64,000 nt of DNA from Halictus rubicundus (GCF_050948215.1 NW_027488858.1:186001-250000), one strand, 5' to 3'; counted from the first letter of the stretch, positions 50,849 to 60,248 are shown. Notes: generated by a model not told the origin, from the sequence alone. Translations and numbers: made by a program.

Positions 50849-53800
50849 TTAACATTCCGCTCCAGGGGAGCTGGAATCCTCGAAATTCTGCAGCTCTTCG
50901 AGTGCTGTATCCTCGTCAGGAATTTTATATGTGGGGAGTGGTCGTGCCGTGTCTCCGAATATTAGCAAATGAGGTGCAAGTCCTGTGGCTTCATGAGTGC
51001 TTGTATTATATGCGAAAGTGGCGGCGTTTATGCTATCATCCCATTGAATTTCGTTGTCGACGTGTTGCTTTAATTGTTCTGTGAAGACGTAATGGGAGAT
51101 TTCCGGTGAGCCGTTCGCGCAAATGCGTTGTATTTTGAATTTCTTTAATATATGTTTGATCGTTGTATTTGCTAAATTTGTTCTGTCGTCCATTATAAGG
51201 CATTTTGGCGTACCGAATTTGTATATAAAGTTATTTAGAAATGCTTGGGCTATTGTTTTTGCAGATCCATCCGGGATTGGGATGGCCAGAGAATATTTGG
51301 TTAATAGATCCTGTATTGTCAAAAGATATTTATTATGTTTGTATGTGACTGGCAGTGGTCCTACCATGTCCATTGAAATCTTGTCAAATGCCCTTCCTGG
51401 CGTGTCGGTGAGAGTCATTGGTTGTTTGTTTTTTACTCTTACTAATTTTTTCAATTGGCAGTTTAGGAAATTTTGAACGTCTTTCTTCATGTTTTCCCAG
51501 TAAAAGTACTGGCGAATCCTATTGTACGTTTTTGTAACGCCTTTGTGTCCTGCTGGTGTGGCGGCATGGAATTCTTCTAATATTCGATATCTTTTCGATA
51601 ATAATGGAATTTTCACGAGATTTTTGCAAACTGTGATTTGAACTGGTGCATTTAAGAATTTTCCTTCTAGCTGTTCTTTTAGGCTAGAGTAATTTATTTT
51701 ATCTGTTTTTGCGGGATAGCTGATGGAAAACGAACTGATTGCTTCTTCGTAAATTATGTCTTGCAATTTGCCGAAGCTTTTCTTTAATATCTCCTTATCG
51801 ACAAATTCTTCCGGTCTCTTAGCTATGGGCAATGCAATATACTTTCTTCTATTTATTGTCTTCACATCTGGCTTTCCTAATTTTAAATTAATGTGTAGCG
51901 GTAATTTAGCGAAATCTTGAATCAGGCGTGCGCCTTCGTCGAACGGATCTCCTGCCGTGGTAATAAAATAAACGAGGTTGTCTTTTCTCATATATAAACA
52001 ATCTCTGGATTCGGTAATATTGTTCAAGGGATAATCTTCTTCGATTTCCGAGTCTGTTTCGGAGAGATTTCCCTCGTCGGAGGAAGATAATTCCTCGCTT
52101 CCGTCAGGCGGTTCTGGCGGTGGTTTGGGAATCGGTGGTTGTTTAACCTTTTTCTTCCGTTTGTCTGCCCTAGGGTTGTAGACCGATCCGGATGATGCTG
52201 GTGATTCGAAGGAGGATGAAGAATCGTTGTCTTCTAAAATATTTTGAACGTCTTCCGCGTCTTCCGGAGTATCTGGAGGTTCTGTACTGTGCCGAGCCCC
52301 TAAGGACGGCAACCGGTTGTCCTCGCAGCTGTCCGTTGTGGAAGGAAATTCTGACGTTTCTCGGCGGTCCGACGAGTCGAGCGCTGGTCGAGCCCCTAAG
52401 GACGGCAGCCCGCTGTCTTCGTGTTTGTTCGGAGCGTCGGAATTTACAGAGGCTTCATCTGAGCTTCCTGGAAGGTTCGGTGTCGGCCGAGGCCCTAAGG
52501 ACGGCATTCCGTTATCCGGGCAGGTGCTCGATGTCTCTGGGAGATTGATGGGAGGCCCTTCGAGATTTCCTGGAAGATTAGAAGCTGGCCGAGGCCCTAA
52601 GGACGGCAGCTGAATATTCTCCGAGGAAGTTTCTCTTTCCAGGGAAGTTCTCCTTCTTCTTCTTCTTTCTTCGTTGAAGCGGGGTGGAGTTATCGATGAA
52701 CCCGTAGTTTCCTCTAAGGTTGGAAGCAAGGGGGAGGCACCCGGGGAGGAGGGGGGATCCTCCTCTCCGAAGAACTCGGCCAATCTTTCCCACGGATTCT
52801 CTTCCACCTCTCCATCCGAACGAGCGTTCGTTACTAATACTTGGGGGTTACGGGACAAAGCGTCTGCATTATTATTTATCTTTCCCGGTTTGTATTTAAT
52901 TTGGTACTCGAACTCGGCAAGCTTTAGTCGCCAACGGACGAGCCGGGACGTGGGATCTTTCACCCTGTGCAACCAGACCAGTGGTTGGTGGTCTGTGACT
53001 AACAAAAACTGTTTTCCATATAAGTAAGGTCGGAAGTGCTGTGTACAATAAACAATGGCGAGGAGCTCTTTTTCAATGGTTGAATAGTTCATTTCGGCTG
53101 GATTTAACGAGCGAGATGCAAAAGCTACAGGTAAATCGTTTCCAATTTCACCTTGACTGAGAATGCCTCCGATGGCGTGATTCGAAGCGTCTGTTGTTAC
53201 TATGAATTGTTTACTAAAATCCGGATACTGGAGTTTCGGTTGTTGGCATAATGCTTTCTTTAAATGTGTGAATGCTTTTTCCTGTTCTTCTTGCCAGCGG
53301 AATTTTGTGCCTTTCTTTAAGAGTGATGTGAGTGGTTTCGTTATACCGGAGAAATTCTGTATAAATCGACGATAATATCCACTAAGGCCAAGGAACTGTT
53401 TTATGTTACGCGGTGTGCGGGGTGTCGGAAAGTTTTCAATTGCGGAGATTTTACTGGGATCTGGTTTAATACCAGATTCTGAGATTATGTGGCCCAAGTA
53501 ATGCACTTCCCTGCATAAGAATTTACATTTCTCGGGTTGAAGGCGGAGGTTAGCGGATTTTAATCTGTTGGCTAATTTACTAAATTTTATCGCATGTTCT
53601 TGAAGAGAACTCGCGTATAGGACAATGTCGTCCATGTAAACGAACATTTCTGTTCCTTGCAGGCCGGTGAGTACGGTATCCATTAATTTTTGAAAGGTAG
53701 CAGGGGCATTTTTTAATCCAAAAGGCATACGTGAAAATTGATAGTGACCGTAAGGGGAAGAAAAAGCAGTTTTCTCTGCATCCGATTTATTCATGGGGAT

Positions 53801-54940
53801 TTGGTGAAATCCCGAAGCAAGATCTAGCACACTGAAATATTTAGCTCCTCCGAGCTGATCTAGAATATCTACGATGTTAGGTAAAGGGTACGCGTCGCCA
53901 ATGGTTTTTTCGTTTAGATGACGAAAATCGATAACCATTCTCCATCGTTTATTGCCAGCGGAGTCTGGTTTTTTGGGAACTATCCAGACGGGAGAATTGT
54001 ACGGTGATGAAGATTTTTCTATAATATTCTGTTCTAACAGCTCCGAAATTTGTTTATGGATTTCTTGTTTATGGATAGGGGGAAATCTGTATTGCTTAAT
54101 GTTCACAGGGCTGCTATCGGTAGTAATAATTTTGTGCGAAGTTAAATTTGTTGCAGGCAATTTATCGTTTTTGCAGAAAAATATTTCGTGGTTTTCTAGT
54201 ATTAACTTTTCAATATGCTCCTTTTCTTCTTTATTCAAATGTGACGTGCTTACTTCTTTAAAAATTTCCTTAATTTTTCCGGTAACTGAGTTGACGTTGT
54301 AACAATATTTCAAGGGTAATTTTTCCTCTTCTTGGGAATTTTCAATTTTCTCGATTTCTACGAGTTTTAAATGGGGGATTAACGCGTCAAACTCTAGCTC
54401 CGATGAGTTAAATATTTTTATAAATGCACGTCCATTCGTATTCCTTACCACGCAGTCTCCTGCAAAAATATTATGTCCGATAGTCAACCGAGGAATATAA
54501 CCAATTTCTACTTCTGGATTTTTAACAAATATTGGAATGGTTGTTATGCTTCTAGCTGGCACTTTTATTTTAAGAGGGTCAGAGAAGGGAATCTGTTCTG
54601 AACCGAGCGAGAGACAACGATTTTGATAAGAAATAGTGGCATTAGATTTCCGTAAGAATTCGGATCCTAAGATCGCGGGATACGGTATGGGAAAGTCACT
54701 CGGGACTACATGAAAAACGTGGTCTTTATTATAAATTCGAATTTTTAGAGATCCTAACGTTTCCACTACTTGGGGAGTTATGCCACTTAATTTTAAAATT
54801 TCATACTTTTTCAATGATATTTTCTCGACTCGATTTTGTTTTATAAGATTCGGTTCTGCTCCTGTATCGATAAGAAATTCTGTTTTGCCTATAGGGGGTG
54901 CCAGGTCTAATGTAATAACGGCGTCGAAATTTCCTTTCAT
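50849..54940 (-). CDS. pol: Pol polyprotein of the large element, integrase degenerate
   Basis: 1363 residues, uninterrupted. The ATG overlaps the gag stop as ATGA (54940-54937), in the -1 frame relative to gag, and the frame is also open upstream, so reinitiation or frameshifting are both possible. Domains: protease FLIDTGAE (~22-29); reverse transcriptase with IVPKK (~323) and catalytic YMDD (435-438); RNase H with TTDASN (~581) and TDHQPL, ending near NADALSR (~695); an unusual ~280-residue acidic, Pro/Ser-rich spacer with four 32-34 residue repeats (774-884); a YMRKDNLVYF...LPIAKRPEEF domain (~985-1080); integrase from ~1120. The integrase has lost key features: one Cys of the HHCC finger is Phe (FLNCQ), TDQG is MDDRTN, and the HPQ stretch before NGSPE is missing. 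DNA integration by this copy is doubtful. Confidence 0.93.
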   Translation of the reverse strand: MKGNFDAVITLDLAPPIGKTEFLIDTGAEPNLIKQNRVEKISLKKYEILKLSGITPQVVETLGSLKIRIYNKDHVFHVVPSDFPIPYPAILGSEFLRKSNATISYQNRCLSLGSEQIPFSDPLKIKVPARSITTIPIFVKNPEVEIGYIPRLTIGHNIFAGDCVVRNTNGRAFIKIFNSSELEFDALIPHLKLVEIEKIENSQEEEKLPLKYCYNVNSVTGKIKEIFKEVSTSHLNKEEKEHIEKLILENHEIFFCKNDKLPATNLTSHKIITTDSSPVNIKQYRFPPIHKQEIHKQISELLEQNIIEKSSSPYNSPVWIVPKKPDSAGNKRWRMVIDFRHLNEKTIGDAYPLPNIVDILDQLGGAKYFSVLDLASGFHQIPMNKSDAEKTAFSSPYGHYQFSRMPFGLKNAPATFQKLMDTVLTGLQGTEMFVYMDDIVLYASSLQEHAIKFSKLANRLKSANLRLQPEKCKFLCREVHYLGHIISESGIKPDPSKISAIENFPTPRTPRNIKQFLGLSGYYRRFIQNFSGITKPLTSLLKKGTKFRWQEEQEKAFTHLKKALCQQPKLQYPDFSKQFIVTTDASNHAIGGILSQGEIGNDLPVAFASRSLNPAEMNYSTIEKELLAIVYCTQHFRPYLYGKQFLLVTDHQPLVWLHRVKDPTSRLVRWRLKLAEFEYQIKYKPGKINNNADALSRNPQVLVTNARSDGEVEENPWERLAEFFGEEDPPSSPGASPLLPTLEETTGSSITPPRFNEERRRRRRTSLERETSSENIQLPSLGPRPASNLPGNLEGPPINLPETSSTCPDNGMPSLGPRPTPNLPGSSDEASVNSDAPNKHEDSGLPSLGARPALDSSDRRETSEFPSTTDSCEDNRLPSLGARHSTEPPDTPEDAEDVQNILEDNDSSSSFESPASSGSVYNPRADKRKKKVKQPPIPKPPPEPPDGSEELSSSDEGNLSETDSEIEEDYPLNNITESRDCLYMRKDNLVYFITTAGDPFDEGARLIQDFAKLPLHINLKLGKPDVKTINRRKYIALPIAKRPEEFVDKEILKKSFGKLQDIIYEEAISSFSISYPAKTDKINYSSLKEQLEGKFLNAPVQITVCKNLVKIPLLSKRYRILEEFHAATPAGHKGVTKTYNRIRQYFYWENMKKDVQNFLNCQLKKLVRVKNKQPMTLTDTPGRAFDKISMDMVGPLPVTYKHNKYLLTIQDLLTKYSLAIPIPDGSAKTIAQAFLNNFIYKFGTPKCLIMDDRTNLANTTIKHILKKFKIQRICANGSPEISHYVFTEQLKQHVDNEIQWDDSINAATFAYNTSTHEATGLAPHLLIFGDTARPLPTYKIPDEDTALEELQNFEDSSSPGAEC
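52290..52620 (-). repeat. Four 96-102 bp coding repeats in pol
   Basis: The CCCTAAGGACGGC core recurs at about 52298, 52394, 52493 and 52595, spacing 96, 99 and 102 bp, all multiples of three. Each encodes a PSLGxRP motif followed by ~25 acidic/Pro/Ser residues. The repeats lie between RNase H and integrase, where most Ty3/Gypsy elements have only a short connection. Confidence 0.85.
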
Positions 54941-56070
54941 ATGGAAGGTTCTTCCGACTCCTGAATAACGCGTGTTGGACGCTCTGGGATTTTCTCTCGC
55001 CGGGCGTCCGTCAGCGGGAGATTTTCGCGGTTTCCCGAGGCGGGTTGCCTATTTTGGGGGTTTCGGAAGCACTGTGAAGCGACGTGCCCGAGCCGATTGC
55101 AATAACTGCATTGTTTAGGAGGGGGTTGAAGAGGTCTAGCATTCTGCACATTTCTAGGAGGCAATGCATTTCGTGGAAGAAACGGGGGAGCCGCGGAATT
55201 TAATGAGGCTTTCAGACGAGCCTGTTCTTGATCCATTTCATTGGATATAATTATCGCGTGATTGTACGCGTCGAGGAGTGTATTGTAACCTTTGAATTTT
55301 AGTAAAATTTGCATAGTGGAAGGCAGGCCACGGACGAAGCATTCTAATGTGAATTTATCTATATCGGGATCCGGTGTACGATTTTCCTGTCGCTCCGCAT
55401 CTCGTATTGAAACTTTTAAATTTTTCACTCGCTGTATATAATCTATAATATGCTCCGTTGGATTTTTAAAAATGTCAGACAGTAATCCACGGTAAAAATA
55501 TGATGATTTCTGAGGTAGTAATTTAATCCGAAGTGAATCTAACAGTGCATCTACCGTAAGGAATTTCTCTTCCTCGATAATGCAATATGCTCTGCCAAAT
55601 ATCTTCGTACGTATTGCTTTTACTAAATCTGGCTCCTGAGCCGGTGAAAGAGCGTCCCGTGCTCGTCGGCAGGCTTGGAAAAACCTGTCGATCGACAAAT
55701 TAGTACCGGAGAAAGTTGGAATTTCCGATATGACGTCGTGGAGTCTAAGTGAAAATGTTTGTGACGGTGATTCTACGTTTTAAACCGGGCTGTCTGGAAT
55801 TTTAACAATAGTCGGCGTTTGTTCTATTTGTGCCTCTAAATTTAATATTTTCGTTTTCATTGCTCCAATGATTTCTTGCAGTTCGAGTAATTTGTTCCCC
55901 TCTTCTTTTCTAATTTGTTGCTTTTCCCCTTCTAGGAATTCTTCAAAATTTTTCTGGGTGCTTCTAAATTGTTCCTCCTGTTCCATTAATCTTTTTTCCC
56001 TTGATTTTAGTTGATCAGTTAACATCTCGAGTTCAGCTTCACTAAGAGTATGAGACCGTGTGATCGGCAT
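54937..56070 (-). pseudogene. gag: Gag of the large element, broken by one in-frame stop
   Basis: One reading frame of 377 sense and stop codons before its TGA, interrupted by a single TAA at 55780-55782. The N-terminal part (96 residues) is a predicted coiled coil rich in E, Q, K and L. After the stop, the same frame stays open for 27 codons before the next ATG (55698). That part holds the capsid domain (RFFQACRRA, then LLPQKSS, IIDYIQRV, FVRGLPS) and a perfect CCHC zinc knuckle, C-X2-C-X4-H-X4-C (CSYCNRLGHVASQC), followed by a basic Pro-rich tail. The role is particle assembly and RNA binding. The stop most likely kills this copy; programmed readthrough or internal initiation at 55698 are less likely alternatives. 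Confidence 0.88.
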
Positions 56071-56177
56071 TTTGAAAAAATGATTCTATTTTTAGTCGCG
56101 TGTGTGCCAAAAAACCTCCTTAAAATTCCTCGTTTATCGTGTCCGGGGGTTTTTTCCTCCTCGAAATTTGAACGAAA

Positions 56178-56196
56178 TCCTACCGCTCTGTCACCA
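56178..56196 (-). other. Primer-binding-like site of the large element
   Basis: On the minus strand TGGTGACAGAGCGGTAGGA, starting 12 bases after the 5' LTR end. It begins with TGG as a complement of CCA. The GGTAGGAT part resembles the T-arm complement of tRNA-Ser, but the acceptor part does not match a tRNA I can name, so the primer is unassigned. Confidence 0.55.
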
Positions 56197-56208
56197 AAAA
56201 TGTTGGCC

Positions 56209-58387
56209 TGTTACGTGCTAGTGCTTTGTAACAAGGCCTGCGTAAGGGCGGATCTGTTCGTGATTTCGTCTGAGGAGGAACCAAAACGGAGCAACGAAGG
56301 TTGAGGTGGATACTTAAGGTTTTTTGACAACAGCTGGTATTAACAAGATTTATTTACGTAAAAATAACATTTGCTGACTCTTAAAGTTAACTTATAACTA
56401 AAATATTTACATTAATTGCTTGACTTTCGACGGAGGAACGGGGAACAGTTTGCTTGCGTAGAATTTTATACGGGGATCTGTTTTTACGGCTCTACTAAAG
56501 TCTGGAACGCTCGTCTTAGGGAGAAAAATGGGGGTGAGCTTCCAGGTGGGAAGGGGGAGTGGCTCGATGGGTGGCGATGTTGGATCTTCCTTCCTGTCTG
56601 TGATGGCTTCCTCTTGGACTGGTTCTTCTGGAGTCGTCTGGTATAACAGCTTCTTTAGCTGGTTTAACTGGTATCGTCGTCCTCCGCGCCTGGTCTTCTT
56701 CTTCTTATTTATAACCGTAATTACAACGCCGGTCATTACTTTAATACTGAATGCTTCTACTTAATGGGGGGCAGCTTCTTCGTCTGCGTCCTCGTGCTAG
56801 TGACACGCACCGAGAGCAAGATCGGGAGGCTGGGGTCGAGATATCTAAGCGTATGCTTGTAGAGATCTTTTCCGATTTCTGCTTTCGCCGCTCGGATACT
56901 TATAGGGGAGGTCGAACATTTTCAGCAGCGAGAAAGCTGGTCCTTGAGGGTGTATCTAAGAGGGGTCACTTTTCGTAGCGAGAAAGAATATTGGGGCCTT
57001 GTCCATCTATTTTCCCAAAAAGGAACTAAGAGGTACGAAGGGAGAGAAATGCAACGGAGGCTGTAAGAACGAGTAGGACGGAGCGCGATAAGGGCGAAAG
57101 AGAAGGCGAGATTGCGCGTGGAACGGTTGTAAGAGAGAAAGCGCTAGCCTTGTATTCGGCTGTGCGTGCGAGCGAGGCGGTATCTGTTTAGAAAGAGATT
57201 GGAAATGCAATGGGTGCGAGTGAGAGCGCACTGGCCATTGGTGTGAGTGCGAGAGCACTAGCGCTGAGAATCAACTAGTGCGAGTGAGAGGTTCTGGGCT
57301 ACGAGTGCGAGAGAGATAGCGCTACGTCGTAGTTTCTCTCTGATTTCTGAGATGTCGCTGGTGTTTTAGGTAGAGCGTGATTGTCGGTAAGACGCTGAAG
57401 GTAAGTTCGCTGATATGATAATACGTAGGCGGTGGGTAACCGAGAGACGAACGGTAACATCTGTAATGTAGATATATTACTGGCAGTTGGTAATGTACGA
57501 GTTTGAAGTGTTTGTTGAACGCCACGCGAGGTGTAGCTTTAAGATATACATATATAAAAGAACGCAATATAAAATAAGTTGTTAATTATAAGAATGAAAG
57601 AACGTGTGTGTAATATATATATGTATAAGAACGCATAATATATGTAAGAAAACGCATGATGTATGTAAAAGAACGCAATATATATATATGTTTGATAAAT
57701 AATAAGACGCAAAATGATTATTATAATTATAAGGAACGCATAATAATGTGATATATATATATATGTTGTTAAATAATAGGTTTTAGTACTTTAGATAATT
57801 GTAAATTAACGAAGGTAAGTGAAGATATAATCGTAATAAGAGAATGATCGTCGTATATAATATATGTATTTTGTGAATGAACGTATATGTATGTAGTTTA
57901 TGAATGGATATTTACATGTGTGCGTACGTGTAGCGCGGGACTCTAGGTTGCGCGTGACATACGAGTGAGAACGCATCGCAAGCTTCACGGGCGCGAGAGA
58001 GACGTACGTGAAAGCTTTATGAATGAAATTGTAACGGGATCGTTCCTGTGTGAATGACGCGTGGCAGGAACGCTCTTGTGAGGGGGACGCAAACCGGTTG
58101 TAGCTGCGGGTGCGAGAGAGAAAGCGATAGCCGCGTGTGCGAGTGAGAACGCGGTCCTATGCTGACCGTGGGTGCGAGTGAGACGGAGTTACTATGGTAG
58201 ACTCTGCGCGTGCGAGAGAGAGGTATTATGTGTTGGTGCGAGAGAGACAGAGCTCTTGGGGTCAGCGGCATGGGAGTGGTGGGGGTTAGCCGCGTTCAGC
58301 GTCAGGCAGGAGCGTCGGAAGTGCGGTTTCTGTGCGGCTTGCGGCGACTCGTTGCGTTTCCTGCATGAAATGCACGGGAACGTGACA
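56209..58387 (-). repeat. 5' LTR of the large element
   Basis: 2179 bp, TGTCACGTTC...GCACGTAACA on the minus strand, with short imperfect terminal inverted repeats (TGTCACGT against ACGTAACA). It is very long for an LTR. In LTR order: GC-rich start, GCGAGAGAG-rich stretch (58260-58080), AT-rich AACGCA repeat (57750-57555), a second GCGAGAGAG stretch (57330-57040), the small ORF (56736-56407) and a 200-bp end. It is uninterrupted and thus shows the empty site for the nested element at about 57368-57372. Confidence 0.94.
56407..56736 (-). CDS. LTR-encoded small basic protein, 5' LTR copy
   Basis: 109 codons, sense to the element, between the LTR middle and gag, and in the same minus-strand frame as gag (stops lie between). 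Protein: basic block at 11-31 with TRRGGRRYQLNQLKK, acidic linker, EPLPLPTWKLTP (58-69) and PDFSRAVKTDPRIKFY (78-93). Compared with the copy at 59008-59331, the 15-codon basic block has five synonymous changes and one amino-acid change, and the last 56 residues are 44/56 identical without gaps, while the linker is unalignable. This pattern means selection on the protein. If transcription starts upstream of it, the ORF would lie in the 5' leader of genomic RNA. Function is unknown; an arginine-rich RNA-binding or nuclear role is speculation. Confidence 0.66.
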   Translation of the reverse strand: MTGVVITVINKKKKTRRGGRRYQLNQLKKLLYQTTPEEPVQEEAITDRKEDPTSPPIEPLPLPTWKLTPIFLPKTSVPDFSRAVKTDPRIKFYASKLFPVPPSKVKQLM

Positions 58388-58774
58388 TCCTCTTAGCGGT
58401 GGGACTTAGAAAAATTTCCAGAGTTTTGTCGACGGAGTAGTACATCCGTCCATTATTTGCTAATAACTCGGTAAATAATAGTAGTAGCGAGTTTGGTGTT
58501 ATGATATATATTGTTAGAAACCGTCTATATTACAGTGATATTACGTCGACAATTGCCTAGGACCGATACGGAAAAAGTTTCCTCTTAGCGCGGGGTTTAG
58601 AAAAGTGTTCGTCCAACGTCCGACGGAGTAGTACATCCGTCCATTATTTGCTAATAACTCGGTAAATAATAGTAGTAGCGAGTTTGGTGTCATGATATAT
58701 ATTGTTAGAAGCCGTCTATATTACAGTGATATCGGGTCGAAAATCGTCTAGGACCGATACGGAAAAAGTTTCCT
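58388..58774 (+). repeat. Two satellite monomers trapped between LTR elements
   Basis: 387 bp, in phase with the arrays on both sides. TCCT at 58388-58391 is the right duplication of the large element and TCCT at 58771-58774 the left duplication of solo LTR 3. It carries private changes not seen elsewhere: GCGCGGGGTT (1-bp deletion), GTGTCATGATAT and GAAGCCGTC. Confidence 0.95.
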
Positions 58775-59007
58775 TGTTACGTGCTAAAGCTTCCCAGTAG
58801 GAGAGCTTGTAACGAGGCCTGCGTAAGGGCAGGTTTGTTCGAGATTTCGTCTGAGGAGGAAACAAAAACGGAGCAACGATGGTGAGGGGGTTACTTAAAA
58901 TTTGTTGACAACGGACATTTTAACAAGATTTGTTCGTGAAAAATAGAAGATTAGCGGAAACTGTACTCTTATAACTAGTTTACAATTAAAATTCTTATGC
59001 TAAATAT

Positions 59008-59331
59008 TTACAACGTTTGTTCTATTTTAGAAGGGGGAGTGGGGAACAGCTTGTGTGAGTAGAATTTAACTCTGGGGTCTTTCTTAACTGCTCGACTAAA
59101 ATCTGGAATGCTCGCTTTCGGGAGGCAAATGGGGGTGAGCTTCCAGGTTGGGAGGGGGAGTGGCTCGATGGGTGGCGATGGTGCAGCTTCCTTGGCGGTG
59201 TCTTCCTTCGGTCCTTCTCCTGGTTTGACGGCGAAAAATAGCTTCTTTAGCTGGTTTAATTGGTGGCGTCGTCCGCCACGTCTGGTCTTCCTCTTCTTTT
59301 GTGTATCGCGAGATATAATTAAACTTGGCAT
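59008..59331 (-). CDS. LTR-encoded small basic protein, solo LTR 3 copy
   Basis: 107 codons, still open in a diverged solo LTR. It has a basic block at residues 12-30 (KKRKTRRGGRRHQLNQLKK), a variable linker (32-51), EPLPLPTWKLTP (56-67) and PDFSRAVKKDPRVKFY, ending LFPTPPSK. The first ~11 residues do not match those of the other copies, so conservation begins at the basic block. I do not recognise the family. Retention of an intact frame in an old solo LTR fits selection before this insertion rather than activity here. Confidence 0.62.
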   Translation of the reverse strand: MPSLIISRDTQKKRKTRRGGRRHQLNQLKKLFFAVKPGEGPKEDTAKEAAPSPPIEPLPLPTWKLTPICLPKASIPDFSRAVKKDPRVKFYSHKLFPTPPSKIEQTL

Positions 59332-60198
59332 TACTATGACTCTACTGTTTATACGAATGGGGACAGCTTCTCTGACTGCGTCCTCGTGCTAGTGACACGC
59401 ACCGAGAGCAAGATCGTTGAGGCTGGGGTAGAGACGACTAAGCGTATGCTTGTGGTAGTTTTTTTCCGAAGTTTTCTCTCTCCGCCAGGGGGTACTTATA
59501 CGCCTCGTCGAATATTTTTAGCAGCGAGAAAGCTAAGCCCTTGAGGGTGTATCTAAGGTGATTCAGTTTTAGAAGCGAGAGAAAGTTTTGGGTCCTGGAC
59601 CATCTAGTTTCTGAGATAGGAACTAAAAGGCCTAAAAAAGGAGAAAAGCAACAGTGGCTGTTAGAGTGAATGGGACGGAGTAAGATGCGGGCGAGAAAGA
59701 TGGCATTATTGTATGCCTGAATGTGCTTGAGAGAGAAAGTAGTAGGCTGTGCGTGCGAGCGAGGCAGTATCTGCTTAAAGTGAGAGGGAAGATGTAATGG
59801 GTGCGAGTGAGAGCGCACTGGCCATTGGAGTGAGTGCAAGAGCACTACCGCTGAGAGTCAGTGGGTGCAAGCGAGAGGTTTCGGTCTACGAGTGCGAGAG
59901 AGATAGCGCTACTTCGTAGTGAATCTGTGGGTCTCGAGATGTCGCTGGTGATCTCGGGGTAAGTAGGGCGTGACTGCTGGTAAGAGGCGAATGGTAACTT
60001 TACTGAGATGATAATAAAAAGGCGGTGGATAACCGAGAAGCGAATGATAATATCTATAGTGTTGGTATATTACTGGCAGTTGGTAATATACAAGCGGTGG
60101 GTGGTTCTTGAACGCAACGCAAGGTATTAATATAAAATATAAAAGATCGCAATATAAAATAAGTCGTTTAAATACATGAATAAAAGAACGCTTGTGTA

Positions 60199-60246
<48 letters not shown>
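60199..60246. repeat. (TA)n microsatellite in solo LTR 3
   Basis: About 46 bases of uninterrupted AT dinucleotide in the middle of the LTR, an expansion of the shorter TATATA tracts at the homologous site in the other LTRs. Confidence 0.95.

Positions 60247-60248
<2 letters not shown>

Larger units (their letters stand above)
44189..58387 (-). mobile_element. Large Ty3/Gypsy-type LTR retrotransposon (host of a nested element)
   Basis: A 14,199-bp insertion in satellite, about 9.7 kb once the nested element and its 4-bp duplication are removed. It reads on the minus strand: 5' LTR 56209-58387, primer-binding-like site 56178-56196, gag 56070-54937, pol 54940-50849, polypurine tract 50804-50813 and 3' LTR 44189-50803. 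The ends are TG...CA with TCCT target-site duplications at 44185-44188 and 58388-58391. There is no envelope ORF between pol and the 3' LTR (only ~45 bp). By eye the LTRs differ at about a dozen substitutions over ~2.1 kb plus a ~64-bp deletion, so it is not brand-new. A stop in gag and a degenerate integrase suggest this copy is no longer autonomous. Confidence 0.95.

Noticed and set aside
52192..53027. Several plus-strand ORFs of about 100-118 codons.
   Set aside because: Antisense shadows of the repeat-bearing part of pol.
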